The notes under the pieces are model-generated. The model saw only the letters and a program-made list of their open reading frames with translations. It was not told where the DNA came from and made no database searches. Position numbers and translations under genes: made by a program. From assembly GCA_002697255.1 (NCBI GenBank), contig NZUH01000009.1, positions 1 to 38,146 of the forward strand: 38,146 nucleotides of DNA, written 5' to 3'. This stretch comes from Flavobacteriaceae bacterium (lineage in GTDB: Bacteria > Bacteroidota > Bacteroidia > Flavobacteriales > Flavobacteriaceae). Of the stretch, positions 7,588 to 15,749 are shown piece after piece; position 1 is the stretch's first letter, and every line of letters starts with the position of its first letter.

Positions 7588-8682
7588 TTAATTAAACGGA
7601 ATTTTTGATTTTTTTATTGTGAAAGAAAATTCACTTCCAATTCCCAAAGTTGAGACAACATTAATATTTTCATTATGTGCCTCAATTATATGTTTGACGA
7701 TGGCTAATCCCAGCCCTGACCCACCATGATCTCTACTTCTACTTATATTAACTCTAAAAAATCTTTCAAATAATCTTGGCATATTTTCTTTACTTATTCC
7801 TAGACCATTATCTGTAACCCTAAATAATAATTTTTCTCCCTTATTTTCAAAACTAATTTCAGTTGTGCCTTTTGGCTTTCCGTAATTAATCGAATTTGAT
7901 ATTAAATTAATTAAAACTTGTTGAATTCTATTTCTATCAGCATAAACATAAACTCCCTCAGCATTTCTTGAATCTAAAATTAATTTTATTTTATTGTTTG
8001 AAGCACTAATTTCTAGCTCTTCTATTATTTCTTTTGTTAAATCTAATATCGCAAAAGATGATGTTTCTAACTTTGTTGTTGAAGATTCAATTTGTGAAAT
8101 TAAATCAAGATCTTTAATTATATACGCAAGTCTTTCAACACTTTTGTCGGCTCTATTTAAATATTTTGCTAATAATATTTTATCACTAGCTGCTCCATCT
8201 AATAAATTTGAAATGTATCCTTGTATGGAAAATAAAGGAGTTTTTAATTCGTGTGCCACATTTCCTATAAATTCTTTTCTGTATTGATCCTGCTTTTTAA
8301 GCGATTCAATTTCTATTTTTTTAATCTTTACATATTCTCCAAGATCTTCAATAAGTAAATCCATATTTGAAACAATACTTGAAGTTGATATCAAAGAATC
8401 TGACTTGAAATCTAAATCTTCGTAAATCTGCTTTATTCTATTTAAAAACATTGTTTGAACTCTTTTTTGAAGAATTATAAAAGAAATTATAAAAATGGAA
8501 ACCCAAACCAACAAAAACTCCATAGACAAAATGCTATCAAAAAATTTTTCAATATAACAAGTACCAGAGCATGAACCGTTAAAAATTATTTTCATATTAA
8601 AAATAATAAGTGAAGCCAAGGATATATATAAAGAAGTTTGAAAAGAAAACTTATAAGAACTAGATCTGAACTTTTTAGACAT
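7588..8682 (-). CDS. Sensor histidine kinase, PhoR-like
   Basis: Membrane kinase of 364 residues with transmembrane segments at about 17-34 and 55-72. The short periplasmic loop between them contains Cys38-x3-Cys42. A coiled-coil-like linker leads to HisKA with phospho-acceptor His144 in NVAHELKTP. The HATPase domain has the N box (LINLISNSINYG), G1 (DNGLGIS) and G2 (GGSGLGLAIVKHIIE). The start overlaps the stop of the response regulator by one base, so the two form a coupled two-component pair. The tiny sensor loop means the signal is probably sensed in or near the membrane, or through a partner. Confidence 0.9.
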   Translation of the reverse strand: MSKKFRSSSYKFSFQTSLYISLASLIIFNMKIIFNGSCSGTCYIEKFFDSILSMEFLLVWVSIFIISFIILQKRVQTMFLNRIKQIYEDLDFKSDSLISTSSIVSNMDLLIEDLGEYVKIKKIEIESLKKQDQYRKEFIGNVAHELKTPLFSIQGYISNLLDGAASDKILLAKYLNRADKSVERLAYIIKDLDLISQIESSTTKLETSSFAILDLTKEIIEELEISASNNKIKLILDSRNAEGVYVYADRNRIQQVLINLISNSINYGKPKGTTEISFENKGEKLLFRVTDNGLGISKENMPRLFERFFRVNISRSRDHGGSGLGLAIVKHIIEAHNENINVVSTLGIGSEFSFTIKKSKIPFN

Positions 8683-9359
8683 TAAATTATGAATTTATAG
8701 CCAACTCCTTTAACAGTTTTTAAATATGATGAGCCAATTTTTTCACGAAGCTTTCGTATATGTACGTCAATGGTTCGATCTCCTACAATTACATCGTTTC
8801 CCCAAATTGATTCTAAAATAAAATCTCTTTTAAAAACCTTGTCAGGTTTTGATGCTAATAAAAATAACAATTCAAATTCTTTTCTAGGTAATGATATCTC
8901 ATTTTTTTCAACTAGGACTTTATAACCTGTTTTATCTATTATTAAATTTTTAAATTCAATAATCTCATTCTGATCATCTGAAATTCTCCTTAGTAAAGAT
9001 TTTACTTTACTAATTAATACTTTAGGTTTAATCGGCTTAGTAATATAGTCATCTGCACCCGAATTTAGCCCAGCAATTTGACTGTAATCCTCCCCTCTAG
9101 CTGAAAGAAAAGTAATAAGTGTTTTACTAATATTGGGGTCTTCTCTTATAATCTCGCATGCCTCAATACCATCCATATCTGGCATCATAACATCTAAAAT
9201 TATTAAATGTGGAATTATTGATTTTGCTATTTTTATTGCTTCTAATCCATTGGATGCAGTATAAACATCATAATTAGCATTCTTTAAACTATATGAAATA
9301 ATCTCTATTATATCTGGTTCATCATCAACGAGTAAGATTTTAAATTTTTCGGTTTTCAA
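8682..9359 (-). CDS. Response regulator, OmpR/PhoB family
   Basis: Receiver domain in residues 1-120 with acidic pocket Asp12/Asp13, phospho-acceptor Asp56 (LIILDVMMP) and the conserved Lys in ITKP. The C-terminal winged helix carries the usual LPRKEFELLFLLASKP and GDRTIDVHIRKLREKI...VKGVGYKF motifs. It pairs with the kinase that overlaps it by one base. The start is a TTG at 9359, chosen because MKTEKFKILLVDDEPD leaves the receiver intact and no ATG lies nearby. Targets are unknown. In many flavobacteria this PhoPR-like pair is core. Confidence 0.92.
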   Translation of the reverse strand: MKTEKFKILLVDDEPDIIEIISYSLKNANYDVYTASNGLEAIKIAKSIIPHLIILDVMMPDMDGIEACEIIREDPNISKTLITFLSARGEDYSQIAGLNSGADDYITKPIKPKVLISKVKSLLRRISDDQNEIIEFKNLIIDKTGYKVLVEKNEISLPRKEFELLFLLASKPDKVFKRDFILESIWGNDVIVGDRTIDVHIRKLREKIGSSYLKTVKGVGYKFII

Positions 9360-9391
9360 TATATTGAGATAAACATTAGTTAAATTTAAAA

Positions 9392-9423
9392 AATCTTATT
9401 TATAATTTTTTAAAAATAAGATT
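9392..9423. repeat. 10-bp perfect inverted repeat between divergent genes
   Basis: Arms AATCTTATTT (9392-9401) and AAATAAGATT (9414-9423) are separated by 12 nt, in the 134-bp gap between the response regulator and the LuxE-like gene. It could be an operator or a stem-loop at the 5' end of the regulator transcript. Confidence 0.5.
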
Positions 9424-9481
9424 GACAACAATAAGTTAATACATTATTATCAATTTCTTAAGTAGATAATAAACAATATTA

Positions 9482-9489
9482 TATTTTTG
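9482..9489 (+). promoter_or_regulatory. Candidate -7 promoter box very close to LuxE-like start
   Basis: TATTTTTG matches TANNTTTG and ends only 4 nt before the ATG at 9494. If real, transcription would start about at the ATG, giving a leaderless mRNA. No clear -33 box is visible. Confidence 0.3.
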
Positions 9490-9493
9490 ACTA

Positions 9494-10468
9494 ATGATTA
9501 GTTTAGATGAAATTTTAGGATGTTCTGATTCTTCAGAATTTAATGACTTATCGATGCGAATTTTCAAATTTCAGTATGAAAATAACATTGTCTATAAAAA
9601 TTTTTGTAATCTTTTTAAAAAAAATCCAAAAAATGTAAATAACGTTGAAGAAATACCCTTTCTACCGATTTCGTTTTTTAAAACACACAAAATCTTAAGC
9701 TCTAAAAATATTGAAAAAACTTTCTTAAGTAGTGGAACAACTACTAATATTTCAAGTAAACATTATGTTTCTAGTCTAAATTTTTATGAAAAATCTTTCC
9801 TTAAAAATTTTATAAATAATTATAGTGATCCATCTAATTTTACAATTATTGGATTACTACCAACATATATTCAAAACACAAGCTCATCATTAATTTATAT
9901 GGTAAAAAAATTAATAAATGAATCAAATTGTGAAGAAAGCGGGTTTTATTTAAACGAATATGATTTGTTGATAAAAAAAATATTAAGACTTGAAAACTTA
10001 GGTAAAAAAATTATTTTAATTGGGGTTTCTTACGCGCTTTTAGATTTAATTGAAACTAAAAAAATAAATTTAAAAAATACTATTGTTTTAGAAACTGGCG
10101 GGATGAAAGGAACGAGAAAAGAAATGGTTAAAGAAGAATTGCATGAGGTTTTAAAATCTGGATTTGGAATAAAAAACATTCACAGTGAATATGGGATGAC
10201 TGAGTTATTATCTCAAGCTTATTCAAAAGGAGACGGAATATTTGAATGTCCAAACTGGATGAAAGTAATTATAAGAGATATAAATGATGCTCAAAATATG
10301 GAATTCAATAAGAAAACTGGGGGTATTAATATAATAGATCTAGCAAATTTATATTCTTGTAGTTTTATTGCCACCGATGATCTTGGGAAAATGGTAGGAG
10401 AATCAAACTTTCAAATTTTAGGAAGAATAGATAACAGCGATTTAAGAGGTTGTAATCAGCTTATCTGA
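9494..10468 (+). CDS. LuxE-like acyl-protein synthetase/acyltransferase
   Basis: A 324-residue adenylate-forming-type protein related to LuxE and PaaK. Visible blocks are VEEIPFLPISFFKTHKI, the Thr/Ser/Gly-rich nucleotide loop FLSSGTTT near residue 77, and a SEYGMTELLSQAYS motif near residue 236 like the YGxTE motif of adenylate-forming enzymes. LuxE activates fatty acids and passes the acyl group to a Cys; the substrate here is unknown, and there is no luciferase nearby. It ends 1 bp before the convergent tyrS stop. Confidence 0.75.
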   Translation: MISLDEILGCSDSSEFNDLSMRIFKFQYENNIVYKNFCNLFKKNPKNVNNVEEIPFLPISFFKTHKILSSKNIEKTFLSSGTTTNISSKHYVSSLNFYEKSFLKNFINNYSDPSNFTIIGLLPTYIQNTSSSLIYMVKKLINESNCEESGFYLNEYDLLIKKILRLENLGKKIILIGVSYALLDLIETKKINLKNTIVLETGGMKGTRKEMVKEELHEVLKSGFGIKNIHSEYGMTELLSQAYSKGDGIFECPNWMKVIIRDINDAQNMEFNKKTGGINIIDLANLYSCSFIATDDLGKMVGESNFQILGRIDNSDLRGCNQLI

Positions 10469-10469
10469 T

Positions 10470-11762
10470 TTATTTAATTTTTAAAATAAATGTTTTTTTC
10501 TTCCCTCTATTAAGTATAATATATTTGTTTCTGATCAAATCACCTGTAGTCAAAGTATATGTTTCACTAACTTTATTCTTATTAACAGAAATTGAGTTTT
10601 CTTTTAAGGCTCTTCTTGCTTCGGAGTTTGAAGATAAAAAACCAGAAATTTCAGAAAGAGACTTAACTATATTTATTCCTTTTTCAATTTGATCTAATGA
10701 TAATTCACAAGTTTGGACACCTTCAAATATATCCAAAAAAATATTTTCATCTATCTCGTTTATTTCATTTATGAAATCTTTACTAAAAAGAATTCCAGAT
10801 GCTTTAACTGCATTATTTAATTCTTCCTCATTATGAACAATACGCGTTATTTCTGATGCTAATTTTTTTTGCAAAATTCTTAAATGTGGACTTGCTTCGT
10901 GATCAACTATTAGTTGTTCAATTATATTTTTTTCTAAAAAAGTGAAGATTTTAATATATACTTTTGCATCCTCATCCGATGTATTTAACCAGTATTGGTA
11001 AAATTTATAAACTGAAGTTTTTTCTGAGTCTAACCAAATATTTCCTCCTTCAGACTTTCCAAATTTTGATCCATCAGATTTAGTAATTAATGGACATGTT
11101 ATAGCATAACCTTTCCCCTTATCAATTCTTCTAATAAGTTCTGTTCCTGTGGTAATATTTCCCCATTGGTCACTTCCACCCATTTGAATTGAGCAATTAT
11201 GATTTCTGTTTAAAAATAAAAAATCAAATCCTTGTACCATTTGATAAGTAAATTCGGTAAAACTCATCCCATTTCCTGATTCTGATGAAATTCTATTTTT
11301 TACAGAGTCTTTTGACATCATATAATTAACCGTGATATGTTTACCAACATCCCGGATGAATTTCAAAAAAGAAAAGTTTTTCATCCAATCATAATTATTT
11401 AAAAGAATAGCACTATTTTCAGAATTTTTATCAAACGACAAAAAACTTGATAATTGCTTTTTCAGACAATTCTCATTATGACGTAAAGTCTTCTCATTCA
11501 AAAGGTTTCTTTCAGATGATTTTCCAGAGGGGTCCCCAATCATTCCAGTGGCACCACCGATTAAGGCAATTGGTTTGTGTCCGCAAATTTGAAAATGAGA
11601 TAATAACATTATTGGAACCAAGTTACCTATGTGTAAAGAATCAGAAGTAGGATCAAAACCTATATATGCAGACCTAAACTTTTCATTTAAAAATTTTTGA
11701 ATACCAGGTGTAAAGTCATGAATTAATCCACGCCACTTTAATTCTTCTATAAAATTATTCAT
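10470..11762 (-). CDS. tyrS: Tyrosyl-tRNA synthetase
   Basis: Class I synthetase of 430 residues. The HIGH motif appears as HIGNLVPIM (near residue 46) and the KMSKS loop as KFGKSEGG (near 233). The tyrosine pocket is seen in QMVQGFDFLFLN and QMGGSDQWGN. The C-terminal ~70 residues (ISVNKNKVSE...) form the S4-like RNA-binding domain. It lies 57 bp downstream of the DUF4296 gene on the same strand. Confidence 0.95.
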   Translation of the reverse strand: MNNFIEELKWRGLIHDFTPGIQKFLNEKFRSAYIGFDPTSDSLHIGNLVPIMLLSHFQICGHKPIALIGGATGMIGDPSGKSSERNLLNEKTLRHNENCLKKQLSSFLSFDKNSENSAILLNNYDWMKNFSFLKFIRDVGKHITVNYMMSKDSVKNRISSESGNGMSFTEFTYQMVQGFDFLFLNRNHNCSIQMGGSDQWGNITTGTELIRRIDKGKGYAITCPLITKSDGSKFGKSEGGNIWLDSEKTSVYKFYQYWLNTSDEDAKVYIKIFTFLEKNIIEQLIVDHEASPHLRILQKKLASEITRIVHNEEELNNAVKASGILFSKDFINEINEIDENIFLDIFEGVQTCELSLDQIEKGINIVKSLSEISGFLSSNSEARRALKENSISVNKNKVSETYTLTTGDLIRNKYIILNRGKKKTFILKIK

Positions 11763-11819
11763 TAATAAATTATTAATCCTATCCTAATATAATCTATTTT
11801 TTTAAAAATTAAGCTTTAA

Positions 11820-12251
11820 TTAAATTATTGGTATCGATAACTCTGTACTATCATCAACATTTTCCTGAATAATTTCTTTACTTCTTAATCCTCTATTTTT
11901 TTTATATTTTTGAATACTATCAATAATTATTTCTCTGTTAAATTCTAACTTTTCTAAAACCATATCATAAATATGTAAATATTTTTCTAAATCATTCGAA
12001 TAATAAGTATTACTAATTACAAATTGCAAACTATCTATATTGTGTTTATTTAAAATATAAGATTTCGGTTTCATACCATTATTTTCTAAAATATTCTTAT
12101 TGATTCCTTTTGAAACACTTAAAAGTGACATATCATATAATATATCAATCATTTTCTCTTGACTAATTAAATCATCAGGTATTTTACTCGAATTATTAAT
12201 AAAATCACAAGAATAAAATATTATCAATAATATTATCAAATAATTTTTCAT
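11820..12251 (-). CDS. DUF4296 lipoprotein
   Basis: A 143-residue predicted lipoprotein: signal peptide with lipobox ending at Cys15 (FYSC). Residues about 24-105 match the DUF4296 pattern: IPDDLISQEKMIDILYDMSLL, then DSLQFVISNTYYSNDLEKYLHIYDMVLEKL. The C-terminal tail is charged. The family is confined to Bacteroidota and has no known function. Its start overlaps the pyrC stop by 4 bp, and DUF4296 commonly follows pyrC in flavobacteria. Confidence 0.85.
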   Translation of the reverse strand: MKNYLIILLIIFYSCDFINNSSKIPDDLISQEKMIDILYDMSLLSVSKGINKNILENNGMKPKSYILNKHNIDSLQFVISNTYYSNDLEKYLHIYDMVLEKLEFNREIIIDSIQKYKKNRGLRSKEIIQENVDDSTELSIPII

Positions 12252-13588
12252 CTGTTAAATTTAATTTTCATTCCCAGTTTTGAATCGTTAATTATCCCAT
12301 TGGAATAAACAATATTTCCGTTTACAAATGTATATAATATCCTAGATTTAAATACTTTATTTTCAAAAGGGGACCACAAGCATTTATATAATAAATTCTC
12401 TTTTGAAACTTTCCATGAATCATTTAAATTAAAAATTACTAGATCAGCGTAATAACCCTCTCTGATATAACCTCTTTTTTTAATGTCAAATAATATAGCA
12501 GGATTATGACACATCTTTTCTATTATTTTTTCCAAAGAAATTTTATCATTATGAAAACCTTCCAAGATAGATACAAGTGAATGCTGAACTAAAGGTCCTC
12601 CAGATGGACATTTAGTATATGAATTATTTTTTTCTTCAATAGTATGAGGTGCATGATCTGTAGCTATTACATCGATTAAATCATTATTTAACCCACTCCA
12701 TAGCATTTCTCTATCATTAGATGTTTTAATAGCTGGATTCCATTTTATTTTACTTCCATATTTATCATAATCTTGATCAGAAAATGTAAGATGATGAATA
12801 CATACCTCAGAAGTTATTTTTTTATCTTTTAGAGGTATATTATTTGAAAATAAAGCAAGCTCACGAGCAGTTGAAAGATGAAATACATGCAATCTTGCTC
12901 CTGTTTTTTTAGCCAATCCAACCGCCATACTAGAGGAAATAAAACAAGCTTCTTCAGTTCTAATTTTAGGATGATAATTTATAGGGATATTATTTCCATA
13001 AGTATCCATATGTAATTGTAAGTTATTTTTTATGGTTTGTTCATCTTCACAATGAGCAGCAATTGGTATTTGAACATTAGAAAAAATTTTCTCTAAAGAA
13101 TCCAAATCATCTACTAACATATTTCCGGTCGATGAACCAAGAAAAAGCTTGACTGCAGGAATTTGCGTTAAATCGTTTTTTAAAATCTCTTCAAGATTAG
13201 TGTTAGTCCCACCAAACATGAAAGAATAATTTGCCAATGAGTTATTTTTTGCAATTTCAAACTTTTTATTTAATTCATTAATTGTTGTCGTATTAGGATT
13301 TGTATTGGGCATTTCAAAAAAAGATGTTATACCTCCAGCTACTGCAGCTCTTGACTCAGAAAAAATATTCCCTTTGTGCGTTAGCCCTGGCTCTCTAAAA
13401 TGTACCTGATCATCAATAAGTCCAGGAATAATATAATTCCCCTTAGCATCTATAATATTAGTATTTGGCCTATCTGCACTTATCGAGCTTGAAATTTTTT
13501 TAATCTTTAGGTTTTCGATTAAAATATCAGACTCAAAAATTTCACCCTCGTTTATAATTCTGCAATTTTTTATCAGGATTTTATTCAT
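12248..13588 (-). CDS. pyrC: Dihydroorotase
   Basis: Amidohydrolase of 446 residues for the third step of pyrimidine synthesis. The opening metal motif is LIDDQVHFREPGLTH (about residues 58-71): the first His of the usual HxH is Gln61, while His63, Arg and Pro remain. Further expected residues are His in AHCEDE, HVFHLSTA, the SEVCIHHL block and the catalytic Asp in VIATDHAPHT. The Gln substitution is, as far as I know, usual in Bacteroidota PyrC and does not imply inactivity. It lies in a glycosyltransferase-pyrC-DUF4296-tyrS run, 2 bp after the glycosyltransferase. Confidence 0.92.
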   Translation of the reverse strand: MNKILIKNCRIINEGEIFESDILIENLKIKKISSSISADRPNTNIIDAKGNYIIPGLIDDQVHFREPGLTHKGNIFSESRAAVAGGITSFFEMPNTNPNTTTINELNKKFEIAKNNSLANYSFMFGGTNTNLEEILKNDLTQIPAVKLFLGSSTGNMLVDDLDSLEKIFSNVQIPIAAHCEDEQTIKNNLQLHMDTYGNNIPINYHPKIRTEEACFISSSMAVGLAKKTGARLHVFHLSTARELALFSNNIPLKDKKITSEVCIHHLTFSDQDYDKYGSKIKWNPAIKTSNDREMLWSGLNNDLIDVIATDHAPHTIEEKNNSYTKCPSGGPLVQHSLVSILEGFHNDKISLEKIIEKMCHNPAILFDIKKRGYIREGYYADLVIFNLNDSWKVSKENLLYKCLWSPFENKVFKSRILYTFVNGNIVYSNGIINDSKLGMKIKFNR

Positions 13589-13590
13589 TT

Positions 13591-14316
13591 TTATGAAATA
13601 TTAAATAAACTTTTAAATTTCATTGAAATTACACCAAAAAAAGCTTCACCGATAATAGAGCTGTTTAGCTTAGATTTTCCATATTTCCTGTCAGTAAATA
13701 TTATTGGAACTTCTTTTAAAAAACATTTAATTAAAAAAAGCTTAAATTTCATTTCTATTTGGAATGCGTAACCGTTGAATTTTATCGAAGTTAATGATAT
13801 TTTTTTTAGTGATTTCACAGAATAACAAACAAAGCCTGAAGTAGGATCTTTAATGTTCATTCCGGTAATAATTCTCACATACCACGAAGCCATATAAGAT
13901 AATAAAATTCTTTCAAGAGGCCAGTTAACAACATTAATACCTTTGACATATCTAGAACCAATTGATATATCATTCTGATTAATTTTACATGAATTATATA
14001 GTCTTTCTATGTCTTTGGGATTATGAGAAAAATCAGCATCCATTGAAATCACATATTTAAATCTATTTTTTATAGCCCAATTAAATCCAACCAAGTAGGC
14101 AGTACCTAGGCCTAGTTTAGAATCTCTCGTTATAAGAAATAAATTCTTACAGAATTTTGAAATAAGTTCTTTAACTTTACCGGATGTTCCATCAGGAGAA
14201 TTATCGTCAACAACTAGAATATTAATATTATTGTGAGTTAAAAATATTGATTCTATTATTCTTGAGATATTTTCACCTTCATTATAAGTAGGTATTATAA
14301 TTAGAACATCATTCAT
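13591..14316 (-). CDS. Polyprenol monophosphomannose synthase-like glycosyltransferase (GT2)
   Basis: A 241-residue GT-A fold enzyme of the DPM1 type. VLIIIPTYNEGENISRII opens the nucleotide-sugar domain; VVDDNSPDGTS and the metal-binding SMDADFSHNP (DxD-like) follow. GSRYVKG and PTSGFVCYS are also typical. There is no C-terminal membrane anchor, so it is probably a soluble or peripheral enzyme that puts a hexose on polyprenyl phosphate. The sugar cannot be told. It begins the pyrC operon. Confidence 0.88.
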   Translation of the reverse strand: MNDVLIIIPTYNEGENISRIIESIFLTHNNINILVVDDNSPDGTSGKVKELISKFCKNLFLITRDSKLGLGTAYLVGFNWAIKNRFKYVISMDADFSHNPKDIERLYNSCKINQNDISIGSRYVKGINVVNWPLERILLSYMASWYVRIITGMNIKDPTSGFVCYSVKSLKKISLTSIKFNGYAFQIEMKFKLFLIKCFLKEVPIIFTDRKYGKSKLNSSIIGEAFFGVISMKFKSLFNIS

Positions 14317-14375
14317 TCATTAATTTTTAGCTAAAGTATAATTTTTAGTCTAAAAAGAAATATTATTTAAAAAAT

Positions 14376-14987
14376 ATGATTAGAGAATCTATTTCAAATG
14401 ACTTTTTAACAATTCTTCTAGTTTTTTTATCGTTATATATTTTTCTGTTAAAAAGGTTTAATTTCAATAGATTTTTGATTAATGCACGTTTTTTTAAAAA
14501 AGAATTTAATGATAAGGTGTCTTTAAACTTTTTTGATATTCTTTTTTTAATTTTTTTCGTTATAAATATCTCTATATTAACCACACATTCTAAAACCAAT
14601 ATTTTTAATAATACAGATTTTGAATTAAAACTTACCTCAATAACATTTTTTATTATTTTAAAATATATTTTAGAAATAATAATAGGATTTATATTTGATT
14701 TTAAAAATTTATCTAAAAACTACATTAACTTAAAATTATTATATTTCAATTCAGCTGGAATATTAATTTTTTTGTTTAATATTTTGTGTGTGTATACAAA
14801 TTCATTTAGAGATGAGATAATTTTGTTTTCTATTTCTCTAACTATACTTTACATTATATATTTTCATTTAAGACTTTTTTATTTATTTAAAAAAATCTTA
14901 ATAAAAAACTGGTTTTATTTTATTTTGTATCTTTGCACTCTTGAAATAATTCCATATTATTTTTTTATAAATAATATTTTTATATAA
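14376..14987 (+). CDS. DUF4271 membrane protein
   Basis: A 203-residue hydrophobic protein with about five or six predicted transmembrane segments and very few charged residues outside the loop at about 30-48. The LKYILEIIIGFIFD and ILIFLFNILCVYTN segments and the position directly before hemD fit DUF4271, a Bacteroidota family with no known function. The codons are extremely A/T rich. A reverse-strand open frame at 14363-14599 is its shadow. Confidence 0.75.
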   Translation: MIRESISNDFLTILLVFLSLYIFLLKRFNFNRFLINARFFKKEFNDKVSLNFFDILFLIFFVINISILTTHSKTNIFNNTDFELKLTSITFFIILKYILEIIIGFIFDFKNLSKNYINLKLLYFNSAGILIFLFNILCVYTNSFRDEIILFSISLTILYIIYFHLRLFYLFKKILIKNWFYFILYLCTLEIIPYYFFINNIFI

Positions 14988-15001
14988 ACGTGAAATATAT
15001 A

Positions 15002-15748
15002 ATGAAAGTAAAAACAATCTTAGTTTCGCAGCCTAGACCAAAACTTGAAAATTCACCTTTTCTAGAATTAAAAAAAAGAAGAAAAGTAAAAATTGATTTT
15101 ATTCCTTTCATTCATGTCAAAGGTGCTACCGTAAAAGAGATAAGGCTTCAAAAGATTGACTTAACCAAATTTTCTGCAATTATTCTTACCAGTAGATATG
15201 CAGTAGATCACTATTTTAGGATTTGTGATAAAATGAGATTTAAAGTTCCTGATTCTATGAAATACTTTTGTCAATCTGAAGTAGTTGCATTATATCTGCA
15301 AAATCATGTTGTTTACAGAAAAAGGAAAATTTATGTTGGAAAAAGAACCTTTGAAGATTTATGTCCATTAATTGAAAAACATTCAAATGAAAATTTTCTT
15401 TTACCTACTACTGATAAATTAAAACCCGAAGTTCCAAAACTACTGGATGGTTTAGAAATAAGCTGGAGACAATCTGTTTTCTATAAGACTGTTATTAGCG
15501 ATTTATCTCATCTAGCTGATGTAACTTATGATATTTTAGTTTTCTTTAGCCCATCAGGGATAGAATCTTTACTTCATAATTTTCCTGACTTTAAACAAAG
15601 TAATACAAGAATTGCTGTTTTTGGAGCAATTACAAAAAAAACTGTAGAAGAAAAAGGGTTAAAAGTTGATATTTATGCACCATCACCAAAATTTCCTTCA
15701 ATGACTATGGCATTAGATAATTACATCGCTAAAGCTAATAAAAAATAG
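15002..15748 (+). CDS. hemD: Uroporphyrinogen-III synthase (Bacteroidota type)
   Basis: HemD closes the linear tetrapyrrole hydroxymethylbilane to uroporphyrinogen III. The 248-residue protein has two similar Rossmann-like lobes. VKTILVSQPRPKLENSPF opens it, FSAIILTSRYAVDHYF marks the first lobe, and YDILVFFSPSGIESLL plus IAVFGAITKKTVEEKGL mark the second; the last two are the most conserved parts of the family. I chose the ATG at 15002; a GTG at 14990 would add four residues. It follows DUF4271 by 14 bp and converges on pckA with 1 bp between stops. Confidence 0.88.
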   Translation: MKVKTILVSQPRPKLENSPFLELKKRRKVKIDFIPFIHVKGATVKEIRLQKIDLTKFSAIILTSRYAVDHYFRICDKMRFKVPDSMKYFCQSEVVALYLQNHVVYRKRKIYVGKRTFEDLCPLIEKHSNENFLLPTTDKLKPEVPKLLDGLEISWRQSVFYKTVISDLSHLADVTYDILVFFSPSGIESLLHNFPDFKQSNTRIAVFGAITKKTVEEKGLKVDIYAPSPKFPSMTMALDNYIAKANKK

Positions 15749-15749
15749 C

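Noticed and set aside
14363-14599. Minus-strand open frame within DUF4271
   Set aside because: Low-complexity Lys/Ile/Leu-rich shadow of AT-rich DNA; the plus-strand membrane protein and its place before hemD are better supported.
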